Shown here one piece after another: positions 22,047 through 33,969 of a stretch of 64,000 nucleotides of DNA. Both the position numbers and the translations under genes were made by a program. Each line of letters starts with the position of its first letter. Positions within the stretch are counted from its first letter, which is position 1. The DNA comes from Laccaria trichodermophora (lineage: Eukaryota; Basidiomycota; Agaricomycetes; Agaricales; Hydnangiaceae), in the NCBI GenBank assembly GCA_018417955.1, contig JACTVC010000003.1:1054001-1118000 (forward strand), in the 5' to 3' direction. The notes below the pieces were generated by a model, which saw only the letters and a program-made list of their open reading frames with translations, made no database searches and had not been told where the DNA came from.

Positions 22047-23884
22047 GAGGTCTTATCAGTGCCCCCCTAATTCCTGCAGGAATCCGGTCATTCCTGCGGA
22101 TTCCGGTGGATTCCGGAGGAATGAAATTTAGCAGGGAGGCCTGCTATTTTCATCATTCCGGTGCCTTACCATTCCGGCGGAATTTGGGCATTCCGGAATT
22201 GACACCGGAATGATCCGCGGAATGCACAGGAACGGAATGCAACGGAATCCGGTCCTTTGTTTCTTTGTTTTACCTCTGTTACCAAACAAAGGCAACGTTA
22301 CCAAACAAAGGCAACGCTACTACCATTCCCTTCCACCACCACCAACCATGCTCTTTCCCACCCCCACGACAGCCACGATAAACCGACGACGGCACGCCGA
22401 CCCACGACGACGACGACGACGACTCCACAATGGCAACGACCACCCAGCAACGAACGGCAACGACCACCGTCGGTGACGTGGCAGCCAAACGGACAACGAC
22501 AACACCACCATCCACGAAAACGGACGACGACGACAACACCACCATCCACGAGCACCCACCACCATCCACGAGCGCCCACCACGACAACCATGCAAACGCC
22601 GCAACGCCACGTCACAGAACGACGACAACGCGACGAACCCACCACCATCCACGAGCGCCCACGACGACGATGCCACATCACAAGCCGACGACGACGCGAC
22701 GACAACAACACGACTACGACAACGCGACAACAACAACGCGACGACAACAACGCGTCGACAACCCCACGACGACGACAACGCGACGACGACAGCACGACGA
22801 TGCCCACGCGACAACCCAGGATGACGACGATGATGGACGACGAGGCCCAGCAGTACCCCCTTCCCCTTCATTAGTCCCCACCACTCTCTCCCCCTCCATC
22901 CCCTCCCCAGGGCCTGCCCCACACCATTGCCTGTCCCTCCTCCCTTCCTTTCCTCTGCTGATCACACCCCCACACCACTCTCTGTCCCTCCCCTCCTCCC
23001 CCCTTCCTTCCTTCCTCCCCCCTTCCTTCCTTCCTTCCTCCCTTCCTCCTCCCCCCCCTTCCTCCCTTCCCCCCTTCCTCCCTCCCTCCCTTCCTGCCTC
23101 CCTCCCTCCCTTCCTGCCTCCCTCCCTCCCTTCCTGCCTCCCTCCCTCCCTTCCTGCCTCCCTCCCTCCCTTCCTGCCTCCCTCCCTCCCTTCCTGCCTC
23201 CCTCCCTCCCTTCCTGCCTCCCTCCCTCCCTTCCTGCCTCCCTCCCTCCCTTCCTGCCTCCCTCCCTCCCTTCCTCCCTCCCTTCCTCCCTCCCTTCCTC
23301 CCTTCCTCCCTTCCTCCCTCCCTTCCTCCCTTCCTCCCTCCCTTCCTCCCTCCCTGCCCCTTCATTTAACTTAGAAAATAGTAAATTAGATGTAGATCTG
23401 AGTTTTAATAGATAAATGCCCTCCCTTCCCTCCCTCCCTTCCTGCCCCTTCATTTAACTTAGAAAATAGTAAATTAGATGTTGATTTGAGTTTTAATATA
23501 TAAATGTTATAAGAAAGTGTTCATACCCTTTAAGTCAGTGTGAAGAAGTGCATATTAGTGTAAATGTATCTAGCAAAAAGGAAGCAGATGAAGAAACCAG
23601 AAGAAGGTGAGGAGGATAACTTGGGTTTGGATGAAGAAGTCCAGGATGATGAGGATAACTAAATGACAGTAAGAAGAAGTGTATATTAGTGTAAATTCAC
23701 CAGATTCCAGTTCCATTCCTGTGGATTCCTGTCCCATTCCTGAGGATTCCTGAGGATTCCTGAGGATTCCTGTCCCATTCCTGTGGATTCCTGTCCCATT
23801 CCTGCAGATTCCTGAGGATTCCTGAGGATTCCTGTGGATTCCTGTGGATTCCTGCAGGAATGGGAGGGGCACTATAAAGTACTG
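22047..23884. mobile_element. Element B: non-autonomous DNA transposon (KDZ-type ends)
   Basis: A 1838 bp insertion bounded by the 8 bp repeat AGGTCACG (22039-22046 and 23885-23892). The left end reads GAGGTCTTATCAGTGCCCC; the right end, reversed, reads CAGTACTTTATAGTGCCCC. Both are followed by CCTGCAGGAATCC. Inside each end lies an array of GGANTCC words (22070-22250 and 23690-23870). The middle holds an ACG/ACC-rich tract (22380-22860), a polypyrimidine minisatellite and a short AT-rich stretch beginning AACTTAGAAAATAG. No transposase is encoded. It interrupts a DGK1-like gene. Element A (60521-62395) has the same layout and a matching AACTTAGAA segment. Confidence 0.72.
23080..23275. repeat. 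20-bp polypyrimidine minisatellite
   Basis: About nine or ten head-to-tail copies of a 20 bp unit (CCTCCCTCCCTCCCTTCCTG) inside a longer C/T tract from about 22980 to 23445. A near-copy of the 3' flank (GCCCCTTCATTTAACTTAG) occurs twice, at about 23355 and 23440. Confidence 0.85.
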
Positions 23885-24440
23885 AGGTCACGTCCTGCCC
23901 TTCATTCCGGAACAGTGGAACGAGGCTCCAGAAACCCATAGCAATCAGGACGCCTGTGATAGAGGCTGCCGTGAACCCTGCGAGGGACTTGCGCGGGGTG
24001 AGGGGAAGGCGGAAGATGGGAAGGTGTGCTGGGAGCTTGTGCGTGCTGGAGCCATAGAGGCGGCCGAATGTGGAGGTGGCTATGTAATCAAGGGAGATTA
24101 GGCAGTGGGTAGGATGGGTTAGGAAGGGGGATACTCACATGAGGATGGCTACAGTTGCGACATCTTGTGGGTATAGAAAGAGGAACTAAAGTTGACCCCA
24201 ACATCAGGACTGGAAACTATGTGAATAGATACAAAAGACTCACTATGTCTCTTTCTCAGCCAAAGGAACGGATATAGGTTGGCTAGGGTTAGCAGAAAAC
24301 CCGAGGATGTACCATACCATGCCATTCATTGGATTCTGTGAAGAGTTTAGCTTGCAATGCAACAACGGAGGAAGAAGTTTGAGATTACCTTTTCCCTTTT
24401 GCACATGAGAAGGAAAGGGTATACGTGTGTTGGGCGTTAG
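23885..24440 (-). pseudogene. DGK1-like CTP-dependent diacylglycerol kinase, piece upstream of element B
   Basis: The minus strand gives NGMVWYILG, then YPQDVATVAIL, and after a short intron STFGRLYGSSTHKLPAHLP and TPRKSLAGFTAASITGVLIA, ending MGFWSLVPLFRNEGQDVT at the edge of element B. These motifs match fungal DGK1, a multi-span ER enzyme making phosphatidate from diacylglycerol with CTP. The exon around 24180-24220 needs a frame change (GVNFSSSF against FLFLYPQD), and no convincing start is seen, so the gene was probably decaying or is partial. The continuation lies at 21940-22046. Confidence 0.6.
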
Positions 24441-24470
24441 CGGTGACATGCAGCTCTTGCGCTCAACCTG

Positions 24471-27400
24471 GGGCGCTGCATGACGGTGGCATCCTCAAGC
24501 GCTTGTTTCGTGTGTTTTCGAGTTGACGAAAAGGGGGCAAGGACGAGCATCGTCGTTTTAAAGAGATAGGCATAGAGGGGTATGGATGGAGAGATGCTGA
24601 GTGTCGGTTGAGGTTGTATGATGAAAGAGAAGGCAAGATTGGGTGGGTGTCGTGGATTGATGATGTGGTATCAGTCGCAATGTCAGCTGATCATCTCAAC
24701 ATAGTAGAGAGGCGTTCGAGGAGAGATACGTTGAACGAAAGCCAAATGACTGCTGTGGTTGGAAGGGAGGGGGTAAGAGAGCCAACAGACGAAGACACGA
24801 TATGTCGTCGTTGTAGTTGGACTGGAGGCAATCTGTATGAGGTGGGATACGTTGATTGAAAGCCAAAAAGCGTTGTTAGAAAAGGGGAAGTGACAGCTGA
24901 GCAGACAGCGAAGGTCTGAGACGTTCTGGTTGACGCAAATGGGAAGATCGTGGTTGAGAGGGAAGAGCGAGAGAGGAAAAATTTCAGATCTTCAACCATC
25001 ATGTGACATCGGGTTGTGAGCTGATTATCCGATGGTCGTGCGCATGGATTTTTGTCTAAGTCACAAAGTATGTTGAACCTGTTCAACTCATACTGGCATG
25101 CCCATTGATATCAAATGCTGGGATTGCTCGTAGATACATTTTCTGTTTACTGCATCTCAAGACATTGATTGATTGACTACGAAAACATACTAATCAAGTA
25201 AACTGTCTACAGGAGCCTTTGTAGCACTGATAGCCACTGTAGTGGGTGGAAGCAACTACAGACCTGATGATAGACGCAGCGGCACCTCTGTCAGCCTTAC
25301 TGCACAATGCGGCGGACCGATGGTCTACAGACAGCAATCAGCACGATCATGAAATCTGCCAAGCTATTGATGACTATGACAGGTACGATTGGCTACTGAT
25401 CTAACCGGAGATCTACTGGCTAAAACTTTTTTTCCTGATGTATGACACATACCAAACATAGTAGCTGGACATAAAAATCACTCATAGAACATGAGCCAGC
25501 CAGCAGCCAGTATTTCTACAATATTCCTTTACCAATGAACAAGTTGGAACCTCTACAAATTCCCCATGATGGCATGTCTCTCTGCAGCAACTAGGCTCAT
25601 CAGAAAAAACCCCAAATGCAAATTTCAGGTAATTATCTCCAGTTACTTCTAATCTACATAACCAGGAGCTAATACAGCTAACTACCAACTAATTCAGAGT
25701 AGTCATGATAAAATTTGCTACTTACTCATAATTTGTTAAGAGTCCTCAGGCTCCCTCAGGCCCTCGTAATTTCAGATAAAATGACTAACTGTAGCATTCT
25801 CATAGGTAATTTCGGAAAATTTTACATTATTGGTTCTGTCAATGGAAATCTGCAGGTGAGTAAGGAGGGCGTGTGGAGGCAATGTCTGGAGGGCATGTGG
25901 AGGCGATGGAAGAAACTGTTGGCAAAGAGCATCATGTGTGGTTTCAGAGCAATGAAAAAATTATTCTACAAGTCTGTTGAAACTCCAATGGCATGTGATC
26001 ATGTTGAATTCTATTCTCACCACACTTTCTTCCCACTTGTTACAAATGTTACAATAAAACACCTGCCTATGTTTACTAAGAGACTAAAGTAAACTAAAAA
26101 GGATACCTTGACAGATCAGTGAATGAAGGTAGCAAATGCATAGCTAAGCTAAGGGAGGATGGCCTACAGCAGACTGGGTTGGCATGATGAAAGGTAAGTA
26201 GAGTGGTCATGCTAAGAAGAATTATGTAAAGTCTCTGTATTCCGGTGTTCAAACATTTTGACTGTCAAGAACAAGGTGGCAGCATCAAGTAAGATCCCTG
26301 GGTTGACCAAGCCATTGTAAAAATAAGGGAGGTGAAAGTGGAGTGTGTGAATTTGGGGGAGGGTACAGGGTCGGATTGTTGGGAAAATTGAAATCAGAAG
26401 ATATGTAGAGACATGAAGAGATCAATGCATATCAGTCCATCACCTTTTTGGGGGGAAAATATGGCTCAGTAATCATTTATATTGTATTGTCAGAATGATT
26501 ACCTTAATGTCGATTGACAAGAAAGACCACTGCAATTATTACTGACAAGGTTGGTCCATAGTCACAGTTGTGATCAGTGAGACAACCATTGATTATGCTC
26601 CTCAGCACAAATATTGCCATCTTAGTTACCCCTGGCAATAAGGGGTAATCCAATCAATAATGGCAAGTCATGCAAAGGTAATGGATAATAATGCAGAGAA
26701 TAGATTCATAATGATACATTTACAAGATCAATATCTACATGGTACTAGGGTGCAGGTAATTCTCAAATGTATGCAAGAATTTCTTCCAACTTGTAATCCA
26801 CATCTCCTTGCAAATGCTCTGCAATTTCCTTCACGCCCTCCTTGATATCACCCATCTCACACTTTGGCCAGCTGATATTGTCTTCATTGGTAAATGTGAT
26901 GCACTTCTTTTGAACAGGCACTCATCTGCAGTATCCAGAACATCTACACCTCACTTCAATGAGGATCTGGGAATGTTTTGACATAATGTCAATGATTAGT
27001 ATAACTGCTTGTAAGCAGAGTTTGATAACTCACCTTGCTGCGCCATGCTGATGTGCTAGCCCCCATTGTAATGATACAATTCCTGGTCCCAAGTCCAGTG
27101 TTTGGTAGGTGACATCATGATTGAGAGAGCCTTGGATTGTCGCTGGATGAGGAGCATTGTTTGGAGTGTCTCCAGACTACTGGAGAATGGTGATGAGGAC
27201 GAGGACTGTTACATGGAGGAGAAGGGGTGTGCAACCCAACATGGGTCTGATGAAAGGGTGGTGGGTGAGGATAGAGTGGGATGGGGTGATGCTGAAGGTT
27301 CATGGCAGAGTTCACTCACCATCTTTGCGCATTATATGTGTTTTGGGGTGGCAGCATCAACATTGGAGCATGACAACTGCCATGCCAAGGGTGTGAAGTA

Positions 27401-29690
27401 TGTTCTCTCCAACACTCCTGGACTCCACAGGAATTATGGCACAATTAAACACTGAATGAAGCCCAGGTGGCATATTGGAAGTGAGGCACACTGTGGTATT
27501 TAAAGCGAGCATTGTTGATATGTGTTGCACAGGAATGACCATGAAAGTGCAAAACATGCAAACAAGGCTCAAGTGCATTGGGAAAACCCTAAACACCTAA
27601 ATATATACATATATACATATACATATACACACACATATATATATATACATATACATATATACACATATACACACACACACACATATATATATATACACTA
27701 TCACAATCTCAGTGCACAAGTTCAAGGGCCTTTGGTATTAAGAAATACCACTTTTGTCTTCTTAGGTTAAGTCTCAAGAGTTTTCATAATAAAATGGGGT
27801 TTTATTATTATGGGGTGTGGTATTTATAGAATAGTTCAATAGAACAGAGTATGTCTTTCTGGGAAACTTGGGTTCTCAAATGTAAAGTTCTAGATCACAG
27901 TTTTCTTTATTGACACGAAACATGACTTTAAAACAAACAGACTTTTATAACTCCCGTGAGCTTTCTATTATGTCACTACGCTCCAAGACAAGGGGTACAA
28001 GTACACTGTCTCGTCTAATTTATACTGTGCTTAAAACCTCTTATTCAAGTCTCCAAGTAAGCTGACTCCCAAGCATGCTGGCTTTGTTCACACTGTACTT
28101 TTCTGACCACAAAGAAATCTCCTTAAATTGATTACAACTGTCCACCTCCTAAGTTCCTACTTGGAGTGCAATTAGCTGGTCAATGGGGGGTGATTGCTTG
28201 CCTTTTGACCTGCCAGTGCACTTCTTATATACTCCAGAAACCCCTATCTATGCTTTTACATGTGTTTTCTACAGTTATTATCAGTCTGAATTACAAATGA
28301 AATACAAATGACTTTTAATGAACATGTGGTATAGTTTGTAGTGTCTCTGTTGTGGTACATGACAGATTTTGGCAAATGCATCAGTATTTGATGTGTATGT
28401 GGCACAATCTGAATTTTAATTATATCTAGTCCAGACTGGTCCCACATGCTTCTTTCTCATGGGCTCAGCTACTAATTTGATGTATCATGTCATTTTAGTG
28501 ATGGGTGTGCTGATGTGTATGATGCATATGCAGACACACTGCCAGCTTCTTTATTTCTGGAGGTTGTTAATTTAAAATTCCTCTGCTCAGTTTCTTTTAT
28601 CATATGGAGATTGGATGGTACTCTGAAGAGCTTCAAATGGCTCTCTTAGTTATCAGGGGGTCTCCAGGATGGATTACATAATGTCTTTCCCAGGTGTGTG
28701 CTTCACATGTCTTGGACGATACAACACATCACTCTTTGATGTGTACATGGGAATTGCCATACTTGGTCTCCTCCATATGTATGCCACATAGTTGTAACAT
28801 AGTCTCTTTAGTAGTAGAACATTATCTCATAATGTCCGCATGTAGTTTATCTTCTAGAAGTCTTGGTAGTATTATTGCAAGAGGAAAGACCAAGTTTTCC
28901 ACATTTAAATCCATTACGTGTTTCTAAACTCTTGGTAGTAATGCAATCTTGTTCCCTGCATTGGGTGGTTTACTCTAGAGTCTCTTTGTACTCTATTTCA
29001 TGGTGGGTGAATCCTAGTAGGCTCCAAGTATAATGTCACAGCACATACTGCTGCCAGCTCCAAGGCCTTTGTCCTATGTTCAGACTCAACACATGTGCAC
29101 TTTTAGTCTACTGAACTGGGTATGTTTATAGACTCTTTATATCATTACAACTGTACATAGTGTAGTTACAGAGAAGGCCATTTTAATGGTAAAATCGCGA
29201 AAATCGGATTTTATATGGTTGAACATGTTTCACCTATATCATTGTGGGACCCTAAGTATGTTGAATTGCCAAACAGAAGAAGCAAGATGACACTTCAGAC
29301 AGTGATGGATATGAACGGCCACATATGCATGAACATAGGCACTAAAAACTGTGGGATAGATGAAACCCCATGTTCCCCTTACATATTTAATGTCAATTTC
29401 TAAGTTTGATGACCAATTTGTATAGCTACTGTCATTCACCAGCTAATGAGACACTGAAAATAAAAATTGATAGGTGTGTCTAGGTACATATCCTCTGCAA
29501 AATATATGTGTACAATATGGTGGACAAGGTTAATGTGAGTGTTGAGAAAAAAATTCGGCCGAAACGAATGAGACTGGGGCCAACTGCACCGAAATCACTG
29601 TCAGGAATGGAAAGTGGACATATATGGGTGAATGAGACACCCACATTAGATCTGAGATCACCCTGATCTGATAATCGGAGATAAGCCTTA
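24471..29690. other. About 5 kb with no recognised gene
   Basis: AT-rich DNA with many stops in all frames. The longest ORFs (131 codons at 24691-25086 minus; 125 at 25715-26092 plus; 117 at 27102-27455 plus) have no motif, splice support or family resemblance that I can see. The stretch 27780-28260 has an LTR-like flavour but no partner was found. It is probably old transposon debris. Confidence 0.5.
27598..27703. repeat. TA/CA microsatellite
   Basis: Alternating ATATAC and ACACAC blocks, uninterrupted purine-pyrimidine alternation over roughly 100 bp. Confidence 0.9.
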
Positions 29691-29697
29691 TCTGTCA

Positions 29698-31346
29698 CTG
29701 TTGTTGCTTTTGTTGTTGTTGTTGTCGCTTGTGAAATGTTCCCCTTCCTCCTCCTCTAAGCCCTGTTCCAGTCTGGCCTGCTAGAAAGTCCTTCAACAAT
29801 GGTGGAGGCACCTGTTTTGGATTTGCGGCCATAACTGGCTTTTGTCCAGCAATACCTCCACCACGCCCACGCCCATGCCTGCACCCATGCCCATGCCCTT
29901 GCCCCTCATTCACTGCTTTCCATACTGCCAATGCTTCCTTGTACTTGGCAGTCTCATATTCTTTCAGCTCTTTTCATGCATCCTCAGCCTGCTGCCACTT
30001 CTCCTTTGCCGCTTTCCACTCTGCTTGTAAGTCCTTTCTATTCTCCTTTTCCCTTTCCTCTGCCCAACAATCCTTCTCAAAATTCACTTGTTCCTCATAG
30101 AACCTATCCCCTGTCAAGACACATGGTAAACCATCTGGAAGAGTCCCTTGCCACTTCTTTTTCCTTTTCTTCTCCTCCTGGAACTGAAGCGCACCCTTCG
30201 CTTTTGCACAATACGCCTTGTTCAGCAAATTCCCTGCCTGCAGGGCGATGTTTCGGTTTGTGAGGTATTCATTACTTTTGTAGGACTCTTGAAGTGTGGC
30301 AAGCAGCAAGACCTCAGTCTCAGTCATCGGCTCAATGGAGAGAAGAGGAGATGGTTGGGGGTGGGAGATAGTATGGGTGATGGTGGTAGGCATCATATCA
30401 TGGGATGTCGTCAATGTGGTTGAGATGAGGTGAGCAAGTTTGGTTTGTGACAGCCCTTTGATTGCTTTGTTGATCACATCGTGTTTAGTGTTTGATGGAC
30501 CGGCAATCAGGGCTTCGGAGATGGGTTCGTCTTCTGCTTCATCGATCTTGGCAAGCTTTCATAACATTGTCGCAAGGACGTTGATTGCAGGGTCGTCAGG
30601 GGGAAGAGGAACATGTGCCTCACATGAGGTATCCTTGCTTGGTGCGAGCATTTCTGCTGTTACAATGTTTGGGTTGAATGGCCACACCCCAGTCTTCTTG
30701 AAGGCAGCCTTGATATTTTCAGGGGTGAGTGCATGAACATGGACTTTTCCATACACAGTGAGGAAGCTATTCTTATCCATGGCTGCCCCATTTTCTCAAA
30801 GCCACTTGTCACGCTCCTCGCCAATCAATTTCTTGAGTGGAGAGAAAATAACCATGTCAAGACCTTGATAGATATGGGTGCCATGTGGGATGTAGCATAG
30901 AACAATAATGTAGTTCTTGTGTGCGTAAATGAGAAAAGCAATGGTGTAGTGAGCATTGTGTCCATCAACCAGAAGTAGGCGATATTCTCCTGGCTTGACC
31001 TTGTGCTTTGTTTGTTGATCAAAGATCTTGATCCATTTGACACCAATCTTGCCACACGTCCAACCTTTCTTTTGATATCCAATGCTACAAAAATGTCAGG
31101 TCAGGAAGAAAAAAAAAAGAGGAAAACTCACGAAGCATTGAGAGGATTATTCTCTCCCCAACTCACTTGGTATGCAGAACCCTTGAAAATAACAGTAGGT
31201 GGTGTTGATGTTCCATCTGTGCAGATGGTAACAACAACTGTGGTATTTTCTTGGGTACCAGCCTTTTGCTGATACTGTGGTCCTTTCTGTGTGTGTGAAG
31301 CAGCCGTTGTGCGTTGACATGTTGTCATCATCGTGTCGTCATCCAT
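29698..31346 (-). pseudogene. DDE_1 (pogo/Tigger-type) transposase, N-terminally truncated
   Basis: The first exon ends ENNPLNAS and splices (GT at about 31129, AG at about 31083) into IGYQKKGWTCGKIGVKWIKIF. Catalytic landmarks follow: TICTDGTSTPPTVIFKG, LLLVDGHNAHYT (second Asp) and CYIPHGTHIYQGLDMVIF (third acidic position). After TGA at 30796-30798, where Arg would fit (WL-stop-ENG), the frame continues through NIKAAFKKTGVWPFNPN. It then runs into a long charged, coiled-coil tail with a His/Gly and Gln-rich end (29698-29931). The N-terminal HTH DNA-binding part is absent: upstream sequence is the end of element C. The tail needs a further stop to be ignored near 30558 and one near 29974. 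Confidence 0.68.
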
Positions 31347-31936
31347 CGTTGTCGTCGTTGTCCGCTGGCGTGGGCGTGATTGGAGGTGACTGTGCTGGTC
31401 GCTGTGACAGTGGTGGTTGTGGTTGTGGTTGACAGCAAAACACAGATGCTGATGGTGACGCCAGCGAACACTGTGACTTGTTTAGGAAGGTGGGCATGAG
31501 GATGGGTTATACAGAATAAATGTTACTAGGCTTTTAACAGCCATATGGTGTAGTGGAAATATTGCTGCTAAGAATTCACATGACATTTGCCGAGGCTAGA
31601 GTTCAATCCTTGTGCATCCACTTATTTTTTAATATATCATAATAACAACAACAAATATTGGAATTCATTGGAATCTGTTGGAATCTGTTGGAATTTGACT
31701 GGAATATACTTTCCATTGGAATTCCATGGAATCTGGTTGGAATTCCAATGGAAACTGTTCCGGGAGGCTCCCAGATTCCAACCATTTCCACTGGATTCTG
31801 TCAGATTCCATTGGAATTTCCACGGAATTGGAAACCAGAATGGCTGAGGCTCCAGCCAACTGGTTTCCATCAGAATTCCATGGAATTCTGACATTCCACT
31901 TGGAATCCGCCGGAACTCATGGGGGATGGTAAAGAC
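31347..31936. mobile_element. Element C: one end of an A-like element
   Basis: From 31936 leftward this is a close reverse-complement copy of the left end of element A (60521-61080): the terminus GAGGTCTTTACCATCCCCCA, the GGAATCC array (31650-31925), an AACAAC tract, a tRNA-like sequence, and a segment ending in TGTTTTGCTGTCAACCACAA. Homology ends where the DDE_1 transposase text begins. No opposite end was found, so the element is truncated or chimeric. Direct flanks are a minisatellite on the right, so no duplication can be assigned. Confidence 0.65.
31540..31620 (+). repeat. tRNA-like (SINE-like) sequence in element C
   Basis: A box-like TGGTGTAGTGG at 31546-31556 and B box-like GTTCAATCC at 31601-31609, 45 bp apart, followed by GCATCCACTTATTTTT and an AT/AAC-rich tail. 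This is the internal Pol III promoter layout of tRNA genes and tRNA-derived SINEs. It does not fold convincingly as a working tRNA by eye. Confidence 0.45.
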
Positions 31937-32480
31937 CTCTCAGGCAGGGATATGAGATTGCCCAGGCAGGGATATGAAATTGCCTAAGGCAAGAAATGAA
32001 ATAAATATGAAGTAGCCCAGGCAGGGTTATGAGATTGCTCAGGCAAGGATATGAAATTGCCCAGGCAGAGATATGAGATTGCACAGGCATGGCTATGAAA
32101 TTGCCCAGGCAAGGATATGAGATTGCTCAGGCAGGGATATGAGATTGCCCAGGCAGTGATATGAAATTGCCTAAGGCAAGAAATGAAATAAATATGAAGT
32201 AGCCCAGGCAGGGATATGAGATTGCTCAGGCAAGGATATGAAATTGCCCAGGCAAGGATATGAAATTGCCCAGGCAGAGATATGAGATTGCCTAGGCAGG
32301 GCTATGAAATTGCCCAGGCAAGGATATGAGATTGCCCAGGTAGTGATATGAAATTGCCTAAGGCAAGAAATGAAATGAATATGAAGTAGCCCAGGCAGGG
32401 ATATGAGATTGCTCAGGCAAGGATATGAAATTGCCCAGACAGGAATATGAAATTGCCCAGGCAGGGATATAAAAAGGCAA
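31937..32480. repeat. 22-bp minisatellite with about 187-bp higher-order period
   Basis: About two dozen variants of AGGCAGGGATATGAGATTGCCC. A distinct spacer (GCCTAAGGCAAGAAATGAAA...) recurs at about 31982, 32169 and 32356, giving a higher-order period of about 187 bp. Confidence 0.88.
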
Positions 32481-32830
32481 TGAAATCACAATGAAACAAT
32501 GCCAGGTAAGCAATGAAATAAGGCTGGGTAGGCAATGAAATTAAAAGTCAGGCAAGAATGAAATAGCAATGAAACAATGCTGGGTAGACAATGAAATGGA
32601 AGGCCAGGCAGTAATGAAATCGCAATGAAGTAGTATTGAAATATGTCTCAGGACAGTTATGAAATAGTCATAGTAAAGAAATGAAATACATTTCATAAGT
32701 TTTGCCTACTCTTCTCATTTCATAAATTCATTAGGCAGTGTGGATGTCAGTATGCAGGCACTTGCCTGTATTTTATCATAAAAGTGGTAGATACTAGTGC
32801 GCCACCAATTTCAAAGATGAATTCACACAG
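32481..32830. other. Low-complexity spacer
   Basis: GAAATGAAA/GGCAATGAAA words related to the preceding minisatellite, fading into unremarkable AT-rich sequence. Confidence 0.5.
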
Positions 32831-33590
32831 ATGACACTATGGCTCGAACGGAAAGAGAAGATCCAACACCACGATCAATATGTCAAATGGCACTTGAGTG
32901 GATCACCGCCCATTGAACTGCAAGAGTGGATTCCTCCAGGGTTGGAGCTTGATCGAAAGCTTTCAATGGCGAAACATCCCAGTGCTCGCACTGTTCCACT
33001 TGATCGTCTTGAAAGGGATTATGGTGCCAAGTTTTTTTGAGTAGCTTTGCAGCATTTCATTGTGCACTCAAACGAGCCTCACCTCAACAAAAGACAACTT
33101 GAAGAAAAAATATGGCATATCCACCTCCCATTCCACAAACTACCTGTTTGGTACAAGATCAAGCATACTCATCAGGATCCATTCACCCACGTCACCATTA
33201 CCGCTGACTCAATCCATGTCCAACATGCAACAAACGATAAACATGGCTGTCCAGTTCCTGGAAGGTTCGACACGGCACTTGTCAAGGATGGGACTGGGCA
33301 TGAGACTGGAATCCGCGGTGAGCCTTTTCTTTTTTGTTATGCACTTTATTAATAAGTTATAGGTTACCAAGTTGGTCAGATCCATGTTGTGTTCTCTTTG
33401 CCCCAATCATCTCTCTTGCTTTTATTCAGCGACGGTATCAATATCCCATCTCATCTCGTCTACATTCAGTGGTACACACCATTCCCTGACTCACCTGATC
33501 CCAATCACCTCCTGTACCCCATCTCACCTACAAAGGATCAGGAAGGTAATAACATCTATAGTATAGTTCCACCAAGTTGCTAATCTTCAC
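32831..33590 (+). pseudogene. Plavaka-type transposase, C-terminal fragment 1
   Basis: Broken frames give MTLWLERKEKIQHHDQYVKW, LSMAKHPSARTVPLDRLERDYGAKFF, LPVWYKIKHT, CPVPGRFDTALVKDGTGHETGIRG and, after a short intron, YQVGQIHVVFSLPQ and HLVYIQWYTPFPDSPDPNHL. The order AKHPS..VPLD...YGA, then PGRFDTALV, then a HL.Y..W.TPF block is that of the C-terminal half of Plavaka (CACTA-like) transposases and matches fragment 2 at 59871-63303. Stops occur after KFF and elsewhere; no catalytic core is present. Confidence 0.65.
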
Positions 33591-33599
33591 TGAAGTATT

Positions 33600-33969
33600 C
33601 ATCTGCTGCTGAAGTTTGGGAGAGTAGCACCCAAGGAGTGGACGAGCAGTACAGTACTTGACCTCTGTGGTCATTTTGATGCCAACACCTTCACTGACCA
33701 TCACTTATATCGTATCATGTACTAGCTTATTCCATCTACAAGTTTGACCACTTTTCAGCATAATTATGAACAATTCAAATTTCATTTTTCAGTTGAGAAG
33801 AATTGATGAAAATTTACGGAGGATTATACACAATCTACATCCCCATTTTCAATTGAGAGAAATTAAGAAGAATTTACCAACAATTGTGCACAAGACAGTT
33901 CACCAGCTGAATTGTGCACAATTGTGAATTTAGGTTTTTCCTGATGCTTCAAGCTTGGCTTACAAACCA
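33600..33969. other. No gene recognised
   Basis: AT-rich stretch between the Plavaka fragment and the gypsy remnant; AATTGTGCACAA-like words recur at 33760-33935. Confidence 0.4.

Noticed and set aside
22430..23415. Long Pro/Ser/Leu-rich and Arg/Gly-rich ORFs on both strands
   Set aside because: They are translations of the ACG-rich tract and the 20 bp polypyrimidine minisatellite of element B; open in several frames at once, so composition rather than coding.
24691..25086. 131-codon minus-strand ORF
   Set aside because: No family resemblance, no splice support and random-looking composition in an AT-rich gene-free region.
27780..28260. Possible solo LTR
   Set aside because: TATA-like and polyadenylation-like words occur, but there is no TG...CA border pair, no duplication and no second copy in the window.
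31540..31620. Genuine tRNA gene
   Set aside because: Box-like motifs are present, but I could not pair acceptor and anticodon stems by eye. It is reported only as tRNA-like.
31587..31932. Short ORFs of Trp/Asn/Ile/Pro-rich type on both strands
   Set aside because: Translations of the GGAATCC array in element C; the same happens at 60507-60863 and 62037-62440.
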